Shown here in pieces: positions 22,586-32,245 of a DNA stretch of 64,000 nt; the stretch's first letter is position 1; each line of letters opens with the position of its first letter. Made by a program: the position numbers and the translations under genes. Source of the DNA: Clostridium sp. NkU-1 (lineage in GTDB: Bacteria; Bacillota_A; Clostridia; Lachnospirales; Lachnospiraceae); the NCBI GenBank assembly GCA_001312405.1, contig BBDR01000005.1, forward strand, positions 1 to 64,000, in the 5' to 3' direction. The notes below the pieces were generated by a model. The model was not told the DNA's origin. It worked only from the letters and a program-made list of their open reading frames with translations, and ran no database searches.

Positions 22586-22612
22586 ATTATAGCACAAAAA
22601 CATAATTAGCAA
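22586..22612 (-). promoter_or_regulatory. Promoter with extended -10
   Basis: Minus strand TTGCTA (22612-22607), 15-bp spacer, TGC-TATAAT (-10 at 22591-22586). Drives the short unit ending at the 22295 terminator. Confidence 0.6.
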
Positions 22613-22809
22613 TACCCTTTCTGCCATTTTCAGACAGTCCGTCTGTTCCTGCTTATGCGGCAATCTGCAGGCAAAAGCCGTCAGTGTCTGCACCGGCTCT
22701 GTATCATAGTTGAAAATCACGCAGCAGAGTCTTTCAATCACATTCCGCCTTAGCAAAAAAGGCCCAAAGAACCGTCTCCGATCCTTTGAACCTTTCCCCA
22801 TACCTCTTT

Positions 22810-23571
22810 CTAATCTGCCGTTATTTGAGTGATATCCATAATCTCCTCATACAGGGCTGTTGCCGCATCCTCCTGGTATCCATACATCAAAAGTACGTCA
22901 AGCACATAGGGAGAGAAAGATATCCCCAGCATTTCCCTGGCAAATTCCATGCCTGCCATCTCCCCTAAACACACCAGCCTGGACTTGTTGGAAAAGGGGC
23001 GCTTCCAAAGCTCCACCTTCTCCGTCTTTGTATAAATGGAATCCTCCTTGCGGTATTCTACTCCGTGAAAAATCTCATGGGCAAGAAGAAGGCTGCGGAC
23101 ATCCACATGTTCCAAAAGTCCGCCAAGGGAATGATCTGCAATCAGCTTTTCAGCCCTTTCCACTCCATCCATGAAGATGGTCACTTCATCCGGCTCCACA
23201 TACTGGGCAAAGATCACATGGCCGCCTCCTATGGGAATATCAGGGGTAAATACCTTAAGTCCCATATTACGGGCTATGATGTCCGGATCTCCCGTTTGAT
23301 ACTCCTCTTTTAAAAGTGCAGCCTCTTCCCTTCCGCACCTGCCGGCTTCCAGGATATAGCGGAGTTTTTCCTCCCGGTCAAATTTCCTCTCCAAAGGCTC
23401 TCTGGACCATGCGTACATGCCAAATTCCGTCTCAGACAGCTTTACCAGTTTTTCGATCATGGGACGGAGAGGGAGTATTCTTCCTGTTTCCTCCAGCCCA
23501 AAATCAGGTATCTGCTGCTTTCCAATGAATCCCTGAACCAGCCTTTTTGCATCTTCCCTGTTCATTGGCAT
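22810..23571 (-). CDS. HExxH putative metallopeptidase-like protein
   Basis: 253 residues, soluble, no signal peptide. It carries LLLAHEIFHGVEY (about residue 165), an HExxH zinc-site motif, followed by a helix with GEMAGMEFAREMLG whose Glu could be the third ligand of a gluzincin-like site. I do not recognise the family. It is the last gene of the LacI-controlled operon, 46 bp after the hydantoinase gene. An associated role such as processing of a partner protein or a hydrolase of the same pathway is only a guess. Starts at 23571 or 23565; the GGAGA site favours the second. Confidence 0.5.
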   Translation of the reverse strand: MPMNREDAKRLVQGFIGKQQIPDFGLEETGRILPLRPMIEKLVKLSETEFGMYAWSREPLERKFDREEKLRYILEAGRCGREEAALLKEEYQTGDPDIIARNMGLKVFTPDIPIGGGHVIFAQYVEPDEVTIFMDGVERAEKLIADHSLGGLLEHVDVRSLLLAHEIFHGVEYRKEDSIYTKTEKVELWKRPFSNKSRLVCLGEMAGMEFAREMLGISFSPYVLDVLLMYGYQEDAATALYEEIMDITQITAD

Positions 23572-23617
23572 TGCTCTCCTTTCCCATTCCTGTTTTATGA
23601 TCTGCCTCCGCTATTGC

Positions 23618-25746
23618 CTATAGCTGGTTCTTTGCACCAACAATGATGATGTCATCTGCTGTATCGATCATCTGCATCTCCACATCCATCAGCATAAGGA
23701 TCTGTTCCAGCTCCCCGGTCCCGTTAAAATCCATGACCCGGGCACCCACACAGAGATAATAATCAGGCCGCAGGATGGCATCGGCTTTAAATAAGGCCAG
23801 CTCCTCCCACATCTTAGACACAACGCTCCGGTAGGAGGATGCTTTTGCAAGCACCACCTTTCCGTCAGTTCTCTGAACCTTGATAAAGCCCTTTTTATCC
23901 AAAATGCGGAGAGGCTGCTTTCCTTTTGCCTCCATGTTATATACATAGAAATTCGGTGTCTGGCCCACAAGAGTGATGTCGGCCGGTTTGGCCCGCATAT
24001 CCTCTGCTGCCAAAGCTCTTGCCTCTTCTTCCCTACATTCCTTTAACAGATCAGTGGTCTTAACCTCTGTGGAGCCTAATGCAATGGCTGTCAGCTTGGA
24101 GGTCTGAGGATCAATCTCAATATGGACCTCTACCGTGTCAGGAGAAGCGCCGCTTTCCACCGCCTTATCGATGGCTTCTCTTTTAATGCTTTTAATATCC
24201 TCAGGCGTTGGATTAGGAATCACCCGCTCTACCACATCGCGAACCATGGCAAGCGCCACGCCAATGGAGGAGATTACCTCTGCATTCTCAGGTACACTGT
24301 ATTTGATGTTCATCTTTTCCGCACAGAACCCGATCAGGGAGGTGGCTCCTCCGCCTACGCCAACCAGGCATATCTGGTCATGCTCCAGACGGTATTTCTC
24401 AGCCAGCTCCATAATGATGGGCTGGATCTTCTCATAAGCCCTTGTCAGGATCTGCTTTGCTACCTCTTCCACCGTCACTCCCAGATAATCCGCAACCGGC
24501 TGCATGGCTTTTCTTGCCGCATTGACGTTTCCGTAGGAGAAATCCTTTGGAGTAACCAGGCCCAGTACATTGGCCGCACAGCTGTTTGTGAGAGTAATTC
24601 TCTTTCCGCTTGCAAGGCGGATGGCTACATAGTCAGCCGGATCTCCTTCCTTTGGAGAGAAAAATTCCAGCTTAGGATCAACGATCTCCGCTTCATCAGT
24701 AAATACCGCATAGTCCAGGCCCGCAATATGGGCGGAACGAGGTCCTACATCATGAATTCCATTTTTATTTGCCCGGATCATGCTTCCTCCGGCAACCCCC
24801 AGGACCCGTACATCAAGTGAACTGATGTAAGTCCTGTGTCCTCCTACGATGGAATAATCAATGGCCGGACGGCCGTTTTTAATGACTCCTATGTTGGTAG
24901 TGGTTCCGCCCACCTCAAAGTAGACACCATTGGAAGCCCTTAAGTACATGAGGGAGCCCATGACACTGGCTGCCGGGCCGGACAGCATGGTCAGGACCGG
25001 CCGTTTCTTCATCTCATTGATTTCCATAACGCCGCCGTCCCCGCGCATGATCATAAGCGGTACCTCTACGCCTGCTCTCCGGACACTTTGCTCCGTGGAG
25101 TTTGCCGTATTTAGCATTTTAGGCAAAATACTTGCGTTGATGGCTGCTGTCCTGGTTCTTCTGGTTAGTCCATACAGCTTGGTGATGTCGGAAGCCAGGG
25201 TAGTCTCCAGCCCCATCTCATCATGGGCGATTTCAAAGACAAACTGCTCTCCCCCAATGTCATCCACACCGTACGTATCCGAAGCCACCAGCACCTGCGC
25301 CCCTTCTGCCTTTAACTCCTCCACCGCTTTTCTCACCGTATTCTCATCCACATCCATATCCCTGATATAGCGGTTCTTTATGGCAATGTTTCTTCCTGAA
25401 CCTAAGTCAATGTCCTTTAACTTTGTCTGGCATCTGGATAAAAATCCTTCCACTCCCTTTGGCCCCATTCCAATCACTCCAACCGTTGCAACATCCCCTT
25501 CGATCAGGCATTGGTCGCCTGAGTCGTACTGTGGGCCACAAAGATCACGTCCTCAGGATCAATGCCATTTTCCCTTAAACAGTTCTGGAACGCAGCCACA
25601 ACACCTGCCGCAACGCCGCTGCAGTCATCATGAGTTGTCTTGACGGAGGATTTTCCGATAATTTCATGGGTTGCATTATCAATAGCAACCGCTTTTGTAT
25701 GGGTACCTCCTACATCGATTCCCATTCTTACCAATCTTTTTCCCAT
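23618..25746 (-). CDS. Hydantoinase/oxoprolinase family protein (frameshifted)
   Basis: About 709 residues. N-terminal ASKHA-type nucleotide fold with GIDVGGTHTKAVAID (phosphate-1 loop), a hydantoinase A core (EVGGTTTNIG, GGGATSLIGF) and a C-terminal domain. HyuA/OplA-like enzymes hydrolyse five-membered cyclic imides or lactams with ATP. Here a second subunit is absent, so a related ring-opening or an activator-like role is possible. Start MGKRLVRMG at 25746 after GGAGGGAG. The frame breaks near 25503 (one C short of ATNALIEGDVATVG). Lies between a transporter and an HExxH protein in one operon. Confidence 0.85.
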
Positions 25747-25762
25747 GTGTTTTCTCCCTCCA

Positions 25763-27109
25763 TTAACCGAACATGACAAATGTAATGATCTGCAGGATAA
25801 TACAGATGATCCAGCCGCAGACAATGCTTACTTTTAAGAAATCCTTTGTGGAAACCTTGGCATAGCTGATTCCCCACACAATCCAGGACTGGGTGATACA
25901 GCAGGAAACGTTCATGACTGTTGTGGAAGCGATCATAAGAGGAGCCAGGAAGGTTGCGGAAAATCCGATTCCTTTTAATATCCCCAGAGTCGCAGCGCCG
26001 CAGCCATACAGGGTAAAAGGTCCGCGGAACAGGCCAAGAGGCGCAAGCACACAGAAAATGATGGTGATGAACAAGGTGCTGTGTGGAATAATATTTCCTA
26101 ACAGCGCATTAAAATATGGAATGCAAAGCTCCGCAGCCTTATTAAACATTGGTACCATCAGCAAAAAGCCAACCAAAGGAGCAGTATCCACAACACCGTC
26201 AAAGAAATCCTTATTAAAGGTACGGCATGCGGTCCTGAAATCCTTAAGCTTTCCGCATACGAACAGGGCATAAAAGCCGCCGATCAAAAAGCCCATAATA
26301 ATGGGAACCTTGAATGCGATCAGCAGGAAAACAGGGATAAACGGCGTCAGCAGGGATCTGCCCGGCGCAAAATCGATCTTTTGCCTCATAGGTCTTCTGG
26401 CAGCCCATGGATGGACTGTTTTCTTTTTTCTCATGAAGAACAGCACAAGGCAGATGGTGAAAACAAGCTGGACAGTCAGAGCAATTCCGCCCCACCGCAC
26501 ATACTGGTCGTAAGGGTAAACCGTCTTTCCCTCTGCATCCAGGAAAAATGCCGTATACTGTCCGAATAATACCGGATTTAAGAACATTCCCGCGCCAATG
26601 CTCAGCATGAAAGAAACCACGGAAAGCACCTTGGGAATGCCAAGGGACATGAGGATAGGAAGAACGATAACGCCGATCGCAACCACCGCGCCGGCTCCAA
26701 ACAGGGAAGAGAAGATAGCAGTGGTAACGATGCATAACAGGATGCAGGTCACAGCCGGCTTATCGCCTCCAAGCTCTGTTGTCTTGCGGATCAGGGTGGC
26801 GGCAATGCCTGTTTCCAAAAGGACACGCCCAAACCATGCACCAAACACTACGTTGACAAGAACATTGCCCCAGCCTTCAGGGCCGCTTTGAAATACTTTT
26901 GCAAATGCCTGGATCCAGGTGATCTGAATCCTGTCTGCATTGGCTGCTATAAACTCCGGATTTGTTGCAAATGTATTGCCAAGCATGGGAAGTATTGTCC
27001 AGAGAATTGCCATGACCAGCATTCCCATCATTAAGTTGCCGCCCCTTGCGGCATAAAATGCCAGGCCAAAGAATGAAACCAAAATCAGAATCCCTATGAT
27101 ATATTCCAT
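25763..27109 (-). CDS. CitMHS/GntP-like 12-TM organic acid transporter
   Basis: 448 residues, about 12 hydrophobic segments, with the loop FGAGAVVAIGVIVLPIL and a related second half (FRGPFTLYGCGAATLGILKG), the repeat layout of the citrate/gluconate-type ion transporter superfamily. Likely a proton or sodium symporter for a carboxylate or ring compound used by the neighbouring dehydrogenase and hydantoinase. Start MEYIIGILIL. 52 bp after the dehydrogenase gene and 16 bp before the hydantoinase gene, on the same transcript. The frame is intact. Confidence 0.8.
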   Translation of the reverse strand: MEYIIGILILVSFFGLAFYAARGGNLMMGMLVMAILWTILPMLGNTFATNPEFIAANADRIQITWIQAFAKVFQSGPEGWGNVLVNVVFGAWFGRVLLETGIAATLIRKTTELGGDKPAVTCILLCIVTTAIFSSLFGAGAVVAIGVIVLPILMSLGIPKVLSVVSFMLSIGAGMFLNPVLFGQYTAFFLDAEGKTVYPYDQYVRWGGIALTVQLVFTICLVLFFMRKKKTVHPWAARRPMRQKIDFAPGRSLLTPFIPVFLLIAFKVPIIMGFLIGGFYALFVCGKLKDFRTACRTFNKDFFDGVVDTAPLVGFLLMVPMFNKAAELCIPYFNALLGNIIPHSTLFITIIFCVLAPLGLFRGPFTLYGCGAATLGILKGIGFSATFLAPLMIASTTVMNVSCCITQSWIVWGISYAKVSTKDFLKVSIVCGWIICIILQIITFVMFG

Positions 27110-27160
27110 TGATTTACCTCTCCCTCTTTATACTCTTTTTCTCATACGGTGAACAGTTCC

Positions 27161-28168
27161 TTATCTCTCCAGGGAATTTAAGGTTTCCCAAACTTCTTCA
27201 ATCACCGGGATACCGTTCTTTAAGTTGTCTTCTCTTGTCTTTAATTCCAGTTCGCCCGGATAGAATACTTCCCCGCCTTCTGCAGCCGGTTCAGAGGACT
27301 TGATGTCCTTTAAGATTTCATCAACGATGGAATCTGTCTCTTCCACGGAATTGAATTTTCCCGGATCAATGGCGATCATCACCTGGGACAGCCCCACTTC
27401 GTCTCCAAAGGTGCCGATCTTTCTCACGGAATTTCCATTGGTCAGTACGGTTGCAATTAAGTCAAGGGCAATGGAGATCCCGCTTCCCTTCCAGTAGCCC
27501 ATGGGAAGGACTCTCCAGGTTTTTTCAATCTCAGCCGGATCCGTGGTAATATTTCCGTTTGTATCATAGCCGCCCGGAACCGGAAGCTTCTGTCCCTTTA
27601 ACCTGGCCTCTTCGATCTTTCCATAGGAGAACTGGGATACCGCACAGTCAATAACTGCATGCTTTCCATTGCTTCTGGGAATTGCCATGATGAAGGGGTT
27701 ATTTCCAATCTTTCTGTCCTTGCCGCCCCACGCAGGCATGTTGGGCATGGTGTTGGACCAGCAGATTCCGATACAGCCTGCATCAGCAGCCTGCCATCCA
27801 TAGCTGCCGCCCCGCATCCAGTGGTTATTATTGCCCAGAGCTACAACGCCTACACCTTGCTCCTTTGCCAGTTCGCATGCCCGGTCCATGGCAAGCTTTG
27901 CATTTAAGGGACCAAATCCCCGATGCCCATTCCAGCGCTCTATGTTCCCCATGGAAGATTCACAGGTGGCAATGGCTGCCGGATTGATCTCCCCCTTGTC
28001 CAGGTAGCTGACCACTCTTGGAAAACGGTTTACGCCGTGGGAGTAAACACCATCCAGGCTGTTCTTTGCAAATACAGTGGCTGCTCCCTCTGCATGATCC
28101 GCCGAAAATCCTCTGCTCTCCAAAATCCTTTGAAATTTCTTTAATAAATCCTCATACTGCACTCTCAT
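27161..28168 (-). CDS. Ldh2 family dehydrogenase (2,3-diketo-L-gulonate reductase-like)
   Basis: 335 residues of the malate/L-lactate/sulfolactate dehydrogenase (Ldh2) family, a non-Rossmann NAD(P)H fold. The SHGVNRFPR motif, the NNNHWMRGGSYGWQAAD block and WGGKDRKIGNNPF are closest to DlgD/YiaK, which reduces 2,3-diketo-L-gulonate to 3-dehydro-L-gulonate. The assignment by motif is good for the family and moderate for the substrate. First gene of the LacI-controlled operon, starting from a consensus promoter with an operator at +2 to +15. Confidence 0.85.
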   Translation of the reverse strand: MRVQYEDLLKKFQRILESRGFSADHAEGAATVFAKNSLDGVYSHGVNRFPRVVSYLDKGEINPAAIATCESSMGNIERWNGHRGFGPLNAKLAMDRACELAKEQGVGVVALGNNNHWMRGGSYGWQAADAGCIGICWSNTMPNMPAWGGKDRKIGNNPFIMAIPRSNGKHAVIDCAVSQFSYGKIEEARLKGQKLPVPGGYDTNGNITTDPAEIEKTWRVLPMGYWKGSGISIALDLIATVLTNGNSVRKIGTFGDEVGLSQVMIAIDPGKFNSVEETDSIVDEILKDIKSSEPAAEGGEVFYPGELELKTREDNLKNGIPVIEEVWETLNSLER

Positions 28169-28229
28169 GCTCTTTATTCTCCTTTTCCTTCCTGTACACC
28201 AGGTTCCAGATTTTGATCTTTCTCTTTTG

Positions 28230-28279
28230 AGAAAGCGCTTTCTTGAGTATTATTATAGCATTCTTGACTTATATGTCAA
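28230..28279 (-). promoter_or_regulatory. Operon promoter with LacI-type operator
   Basis: Minus strand TTGACA (28279-28274), 16-bp spacer, TATAAT (28257-28252), predicted start 28245. Perfect palindrome AGAAAGCGCTTTCT at 28230-28243 covers +2 to +15, the position of a roadblock operator for a LacI family repressor. Confidence 0.8.
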
Positions 28280-28370
28280 TATAAACATGATTAAACAGCT
28301 TAAATTAGTGAGTTTTAGACATATTTTTGAACTTATTTTTGTAAAAAAGTCATATAAACTTTTATGTCAA

Positions 28371-28457
28371 AAAAGCGTTTTCTTACGAGATAAAAAAACG
28401 GCGCTTATCTTCATATATTCTCAGAAAATAAGCTGCCGTATAACAAAAAGCGTTTTT
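28371..28457. promoter_or_regulatory. Two auxiliary operator-like palindromes
   Basis: AAAAGCGTTTT at 28371-28381 and AAAAAGCGTTTTT at 28445-28457, each a CG-centred palindrome like the LacI-type operator at 28230. Distances between centres are about 75 and 140 bp. Could be auxiliary sites, or chance in AT-rich DNA. Confidence 0.35.
28392..28438 (-). terminator. Rho-independent terminator of the LacI gene (copy B)
   Basis: Stem CGGC-AG-CTTAT / ATAAG-C-GCCG with T7 on the minus strand (28392-28398). Ends transcription of the regulator gene before the downstream operon promoter. Confidence 0.8.
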
Positions 28458-28490
28458 ACTATTCCGCTTGTCCTGTCTAAAATTCTGATC
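28392..28490 (-). repeat. Dispersed repeat, copy B
   Basis: Homologous to 22295-22390 through the terminator, the CG-centred palindrome and the region just after the stop codon. Confidence 0.6.
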
Positions 28491-28493
28491 CTG

Positions 28494-29482
28494 TCATGTG
28501 GTTGCCCGCGCAACCAGTTCCGGCTGGATTGCCAGGTTGGGAGCTGACGCCTTTCCTTCTAAAACCTCCTGCAAAAGCTGGGCACACAGCCCGCCCAGCA
28601 ATTCCGGTTTATTGTCAATAGTCGTAAGCTCTGGCTCGCAGATCAGGGAGTCCGGAGAATTATTGTATCCGATGATCACCACCTGATCCGGAATGGAAAA
28701 GCCCTGCTTTTTTAAGCCCTTCATCATGCCAATGGCAGTACTGTCTTCCCCGCACACCACACCGGTAAAACTGATGCCAGAGGAACACAGTGTCTCCGCT
28801 GCTTTCAGGCCGCCTTCCAGGCCGAATTTGCTGGGTATCACCCTTTTTTTCCGCCTCAAGAAGGTCATGAAGCTTCATGGCTTCCAAAAATCCCTGACGC
28901 TTCGCCCAGCCGCTGTCGGTTTCCATGTCATAAACGTAAACCAGCTCCCGGTGTCCCTTTTCATATAAATAGTCCACTGCAGTCCTGATCCCCTTTGTAT
29001 CATCCACCAGGACAGAATAAAAATTAGGCAGGTTTACTTTGCCGTTGGCCATAACCACCGGAATATCCTTTATTTTGGAGGTTATGTCAGGATAGTTGAT
29101 CAGTTCATTGAAAACGGAACCAATGAGCACGATCCCGTCAACCTGCTTTTCTGACAGGATTTCCATGTATTTTTCACATTCTTCTATGGAACCTCCTGTG
29201 TTGCACACCGTTACGTTATACCCTCTGTTGCTGAATTCCTGCTCGATCACATAAATCATGCGGGCATAATGGGTCACTCTTACATCCACGGTCAGGATGG
29301 CAATGCTTTTCATGGTCTTTGAGACCAGTCCCCTTGCAATGGCGCTGTTTATAATCATATTTCTTAAGCACTTCTTCCACCCGCCTGCGTATCTCCGGAT
29401 TCACATTTCCCTTATTGTTCAAGACACGGGAAACCGTAAATATGGAGGTCTTTGCTTCTGCCGCAATATCATAAATATTCAT
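28494..29482 (-). CDS. LacI family transcriptional regulator (frameshifted)
   Basis: About 330 residues. The helix-turn-helix NIYDIAAEAKTSIFTVSRVLNN and hinge SAIARGL mark the LacI DNA-binding domain; the rest is a periplasmic-binding-protein-like sensor domain ending LVARATT. The frame breaks near 29345 (hinge) and at 28844-28850 (T7; T6 joins EAEKRVIPSKFG). Its own promoter carries an operator-like GAAAG-N2-CTTTC at +3 to +14, matching the operator of the downstream operon, so it probably represses both itself and that operon. The ligand is likely a metabolite of the diketogulonate-type pathway. Confidence 0.85.
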
Positions 29483-29496
29483 CAGTTATCACCCTT

Positions 29497-29545
29497 GAAA
29501 GCCCTTTCTTAAACTTATTTTATCTGATTTTCCAAGGTTTGTCAC
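29497..29545 (-). promoter_or_regulatory. Autoregulated LacI gene promoter
   Basis: Minus strand GTGACA (29545-29540), 17-bp spacer, TAAAAT (29522-29517), start near 29510. Operator-like GAAAGGGCTTTC at 29508-29497 lies at +3 to +14, the same place as in the downstream operon promoter. Confidence 0.55.
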
Positions 29546-29620
29546 GGATTTTTATAATTTTTATAGACGAATCCGCCGGGTCCGCCTTCCCTGGTCTTGT
29601 GACCGGCTTTGCAGCTGGGT

Positions 29621-29680
29621 TTAAAACAGGCTAAGCCCGGAGGTCGTTTCCGCCACCCAGGACTTAGCCTGTAATTTTAT
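29621..29680 (-). terminator. aroE terminator
   Basis: 10-bp stem ACAGGCTAAG/CTTAGCCTGT (29626-29635 with 29663-29672) followed by TTTT on the minus strand, just after the aroE stop. Confidence 0.75.
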
Positions 29681-29685
29681 TCTTA

Positions 29686-30555
29686 TTAACTGAAAAACAA
29701 TTCCTTCACTTCCTCTACAGGCATTTCCTGTCCTGTATAAAGCTTAAATGCCTCAGCTCCCTGCCATACAAGCATTCCCTGTCCATCAATGCATGTGCAG
29801 CCGGCAGCCTTTGCCTCTCGAAGCATCTTCGTTTCCTTTGGATTATAAACCGCATCAACCACAACTAAGCCAGGACGGAACATGGCAGCATCCTTCACAA
29901 CACTCTCTTGATCCATTGGCTTCATGCCTACAATTGTAGCATTAGCCAGAATATCACTGGCAGCTATCTCTTCCCTCATCTTTTCAATATCCGCAATGTC
30001 ATATACATTTACAATGCATTCCGGCTTTTCCTGCCTGATCTTTTCGGCGGTTTGAAGGGTTCTTTCAAAGAATGCATCCTTTATGTTAAAGATGGAAATT
30101 TCCCTGGCCCCCTCCAGCGCGCACTGCACCTGGATTGCGGCAGCTGCTCCGCCTCCGCCGCAGACAATGATCTTCTTACCGTTAATTTCTACTCCGTGGT
30201 CCCGCAGATTATCTACAAAGCCCTGGCCATCCGTAATATGACCGATCAGCTTTCCATCTTCATTTACTATGGTATTGACCGCACCGATGATGCGGGCGGC
30301 GGGTGACAGCTCATCCATGTATTTCACGGCTTCATTTTTACAGGGCATGGTCACGTTGCAGCCCCTCATGCGGAGTGTTTTTATGGCATCGATTGCCTTT
30401 TCAACCTCATCCACCTTGATATCAAAAGCAAGATATGCGTAATCCAGTCCCAGCTTCTCAAAGCAGTAATTATACATGGCCGGTGAACCGGAATGTCCTA
30501 CCGGCGAGCCAATCAGACCTAATAAACCTGTTTTTCCCGAAATTCTTTTTTCCAT
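29686..30555 (-). CDS. aroE: Shikimate dehydrogenase
   Basis: 289 residues. Reduces 3-dehydroshikimate with NADPH in chorismate synthesis. Shows the substrate loop GLIGSPVGHSGSPAMYN, the catalytic lysine region NVTMPCKNEAVKY, the AVNTIV motif and the Rossmann loop CGGGGAAAAIQVQ. The GGGGAAAA loop and the NIKDAFFERT segment resemble YdiB-type quinate/shikimate enzymes, so NAD use and a quinate role are possible. Single gene with a strong promoter (30647-30675) and terminator. The frame is intact. Confidence 0.95.
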   Translation of the reverse strand: MEKRISGKTGLLGLIGSPVGHSGSPAMYNYCFEKLGLDYAYLAFDIKVDEVEKAIDAIKTLRMRGCNVTMPCKNEAVKYMDELSPAARIIGAVNTIVNEDGKLIGHITDGQGFVDNLRDHGVEINGKKIIVCGGGGAAAAIQVQCALEGAREISIFNIKDAFFERTLQTAEKIRQEKPECIVNVYDIADIEKMREEIAASDILANATIVGMKPMDQESVVKDAAMFRPGLVVVDAVYNPKETKMLREAKAAGCTCIDGQGMLVWQGAEAFKLYTGQEMPVEEVKELFFS

Positions 30556-30646
30556 CGTTTTTTCTCCTTCTCACACAATTGCCCATCTTTTCCGGGCAGG
30601 ATCCACCCCGCTTTGCCGGGTGTAAAGGCATGCCTGTATTACCGAT

Positions 30647-30675
30647 AAGATACACTTCTTTCACCGGCTTGTCAA
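30647..30675 (-). promoter_or_regulatory. aroE promoter
   Basis: TTGACA (30675-30670), 17-bp spacer, TATCTT (30652-30647) on the minus strand, about 90 bp before the ATG. Confidence 0.75.
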
Positions 30676-30734
30676 CATTTTCCTTTCGGCAGGCCAGGAG
30701 CCAGCCCTTCTATTTTCTGTCAATTTCCTTCCAA

Positions 30735-31414
30735 TCAGAGGATGGCTTTTATTATGAACCATAAGACAGGCACCAATAAAGATGGAAGCATGTTTAACGC
30801 CTTACAGTCTTTAATTTTTAATATGGAAAGGCCGGAACTGAAAATCAAAAAACCGCCTACAAGTGAAATCTCGGTTAATAGCTCGGAAGTTAAAAAAAAC
30901 AGACAAGCGGCCGGAAAAAAAGATAAATGCTTCCCTGCCACAAAAATAGAATCACTGCAGACAATGCAATCCCGATCCCATAGGTCGAGGCCAGGACCAT
31001 GGATGTAACAAAGTCCAGAGTTGCATTTGTAAACAGATAGGTATTATTTCCATAAAGAGCGCTTTCCATGGGACCTAAAATCGAAAGCGTTCCGATACAA
31101 AACAGCAATATAGCCGTAGACAGCCCCTGGCCCAAATCTCCTTTTGAAAAGCGGGCTACAATCTTATCAAACCTTTCCACCAGATCCAATCTGGCGCCAA
31201 GGAGGCTGCCTGTTGCAAGGCTGATGATAAACAGCACAGGAAAGCTGCTTTTTGGCATATTCTGCACGACTGCATTGATGCCAAGTCCGCAGGCGGAAAG
31301 TCCCATGGCATGATATAATGCGTCCTGATATTTGTCTTTGATCCCCTTTTTAACACAAGTTCCTATTACACTGCCGGTCAGAATCGCAGCTGTATTTACA
31401 ATGGTCCCTATCAC
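30735..31414 (-). CDS. DUF554 membrane protein (frameshifted)
   Basis: About 226 residues, six or seven hydrophobic segments, typical of the DUF554/YdfK family: VIGTIVNTAAILTGSVIG at the N-terminus, GLSACGLGINAV, and LSILGPMES. Function unknown; it may be a transporter. A GTG start at 31414 (family N-terminus IGTIVNT) follows GGGAGGAAGAAC. The frame breaks at a T7 near 30912; T8 joins SIYLFFPAACLFFLTSELLTE. Own promoter at 31478-31505. Confidence 0.85.
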
Positions 31415-31477
31415 GGTCGTTCTTCCTCCCTGAAACAACTAGTCTTCCAAAACCTTCATGTTTTTCCTATGAAAAAC

Positions 31478-31505
31478 AGTATAACAGATTCCTTCCATTT
31501 TGCAA
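31478..31505 (-). promoter_or_regulatory. DUF554 gene promoter
   Basis: Minus strand TTGCAA (31505-31500), 16-bp spacer, TATACT (31483-31478). Confidence 0.6.
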
Positions 31506-31543
31506 GACATTGTGTAAGGCCAGCTTTTCAATTCTTTGCCGGT

Positions 31544-32219
31544 CTATGCCACCTCTCTTACATAAAGAATACCGGGCAATTGCCTGATTTCTTCTATAAT
31601 CTTTGCATGGTTTACCTTATGACGGAAATTGACATCAAAGGTCAAAGTGCCAAATTCCCCGTTTAAGGTCTTTATTTTGCCGGCTTCCATATCAAAAATT
31701 TCGTAACAGGACTGCTCCGTGTACAGGGATAAATTCTGCATGGAAAATTCTTCGTTGTATTCCAGATATATTTCCATGGTTTTTGCATGAGTTTTTATGT
31801 AAAGGTCAATCTTCTTTAAATACATCAGGGAAAAAAATAATAAAAATACTTCCCAAAATAGCTCCGCCGTAAAAACCGATTCCAACTGCCAGCCCAACCG
31901 CTGCAGCGGCCCAGAGGCCTGCCGCAGTTGTCAGGCCCCTGATCTCGTTTTTAGAAGTGGTGATAATGGTCCCTGCTCCTAAAAAGCCAATTCCGCTTAC
32001 CACCTGGGATGCCATCCGGGTAGGATCCACATTGGTATAGATTGTTGCAATATACTGATTGGTAATCATAATAAGTGCTGAGCCGCACCCTACCAGAAGG
32101 TAAGTCATAAAACCTGCCGGTCGGTTTCTCAAACCCCTTTCCATTCCGATTGCCCCGCATAAAATAATGGACAGAATAAGCCGGAATGCAATAGAGGCCA
32201 TATTTACCTGTGATAACAT
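31544..32219 (-). CDS. MgtC/SapB family membrane protein (frameshifted)
   Basis: About 225 residues. N-terminal MgtC transmembrane domain with GMERGLRNRPAGFMTYLLVGCGSA, MASQVVSGIGFLGAGTI and the LTTAAGLWAAAAVGLAVG block; soluble C-terminal ACT-like domain ending LPGILYVREV. MgtC proteins bear on magnesium homeostasis and F-ATPase control rather than magnesium import. The frame breaks at 31831-31837 (T7 on the coding strand; T6 joins FIIFSLMYLKKIDLY). ATG at 32219 has AGGTGA 12 bases upstream; an in-frame TTG at 32231 is too close to that site. Directly follows the RNHCP gene. Confidence 0.85.
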
Positions 32220-32245
32220 ATAATGAATCAATCACCTCTCCCGCT

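Noticed and set aside
22463..22801. Open frame of 112 codons on the minus strand
   Set aside because: Low-complexity, Cys/Arg-rich translation with no family resemblance; it contains the promoter at 22586, so it is probably not a gene in this frame.
28371..28457. Catabolite-responsive (cre) elements
   Set aside because: The palindromes lack the cre consensus TGWNANCGNTNWCA; they fit better as LacI-like auxiliary sites or chance.
30600..30640. T-box-like GGGGTGGATCC in the aroE leader
   Set aside because: Lacks the conserved ACCGCG part, specifier loop and antiterminator pairing.
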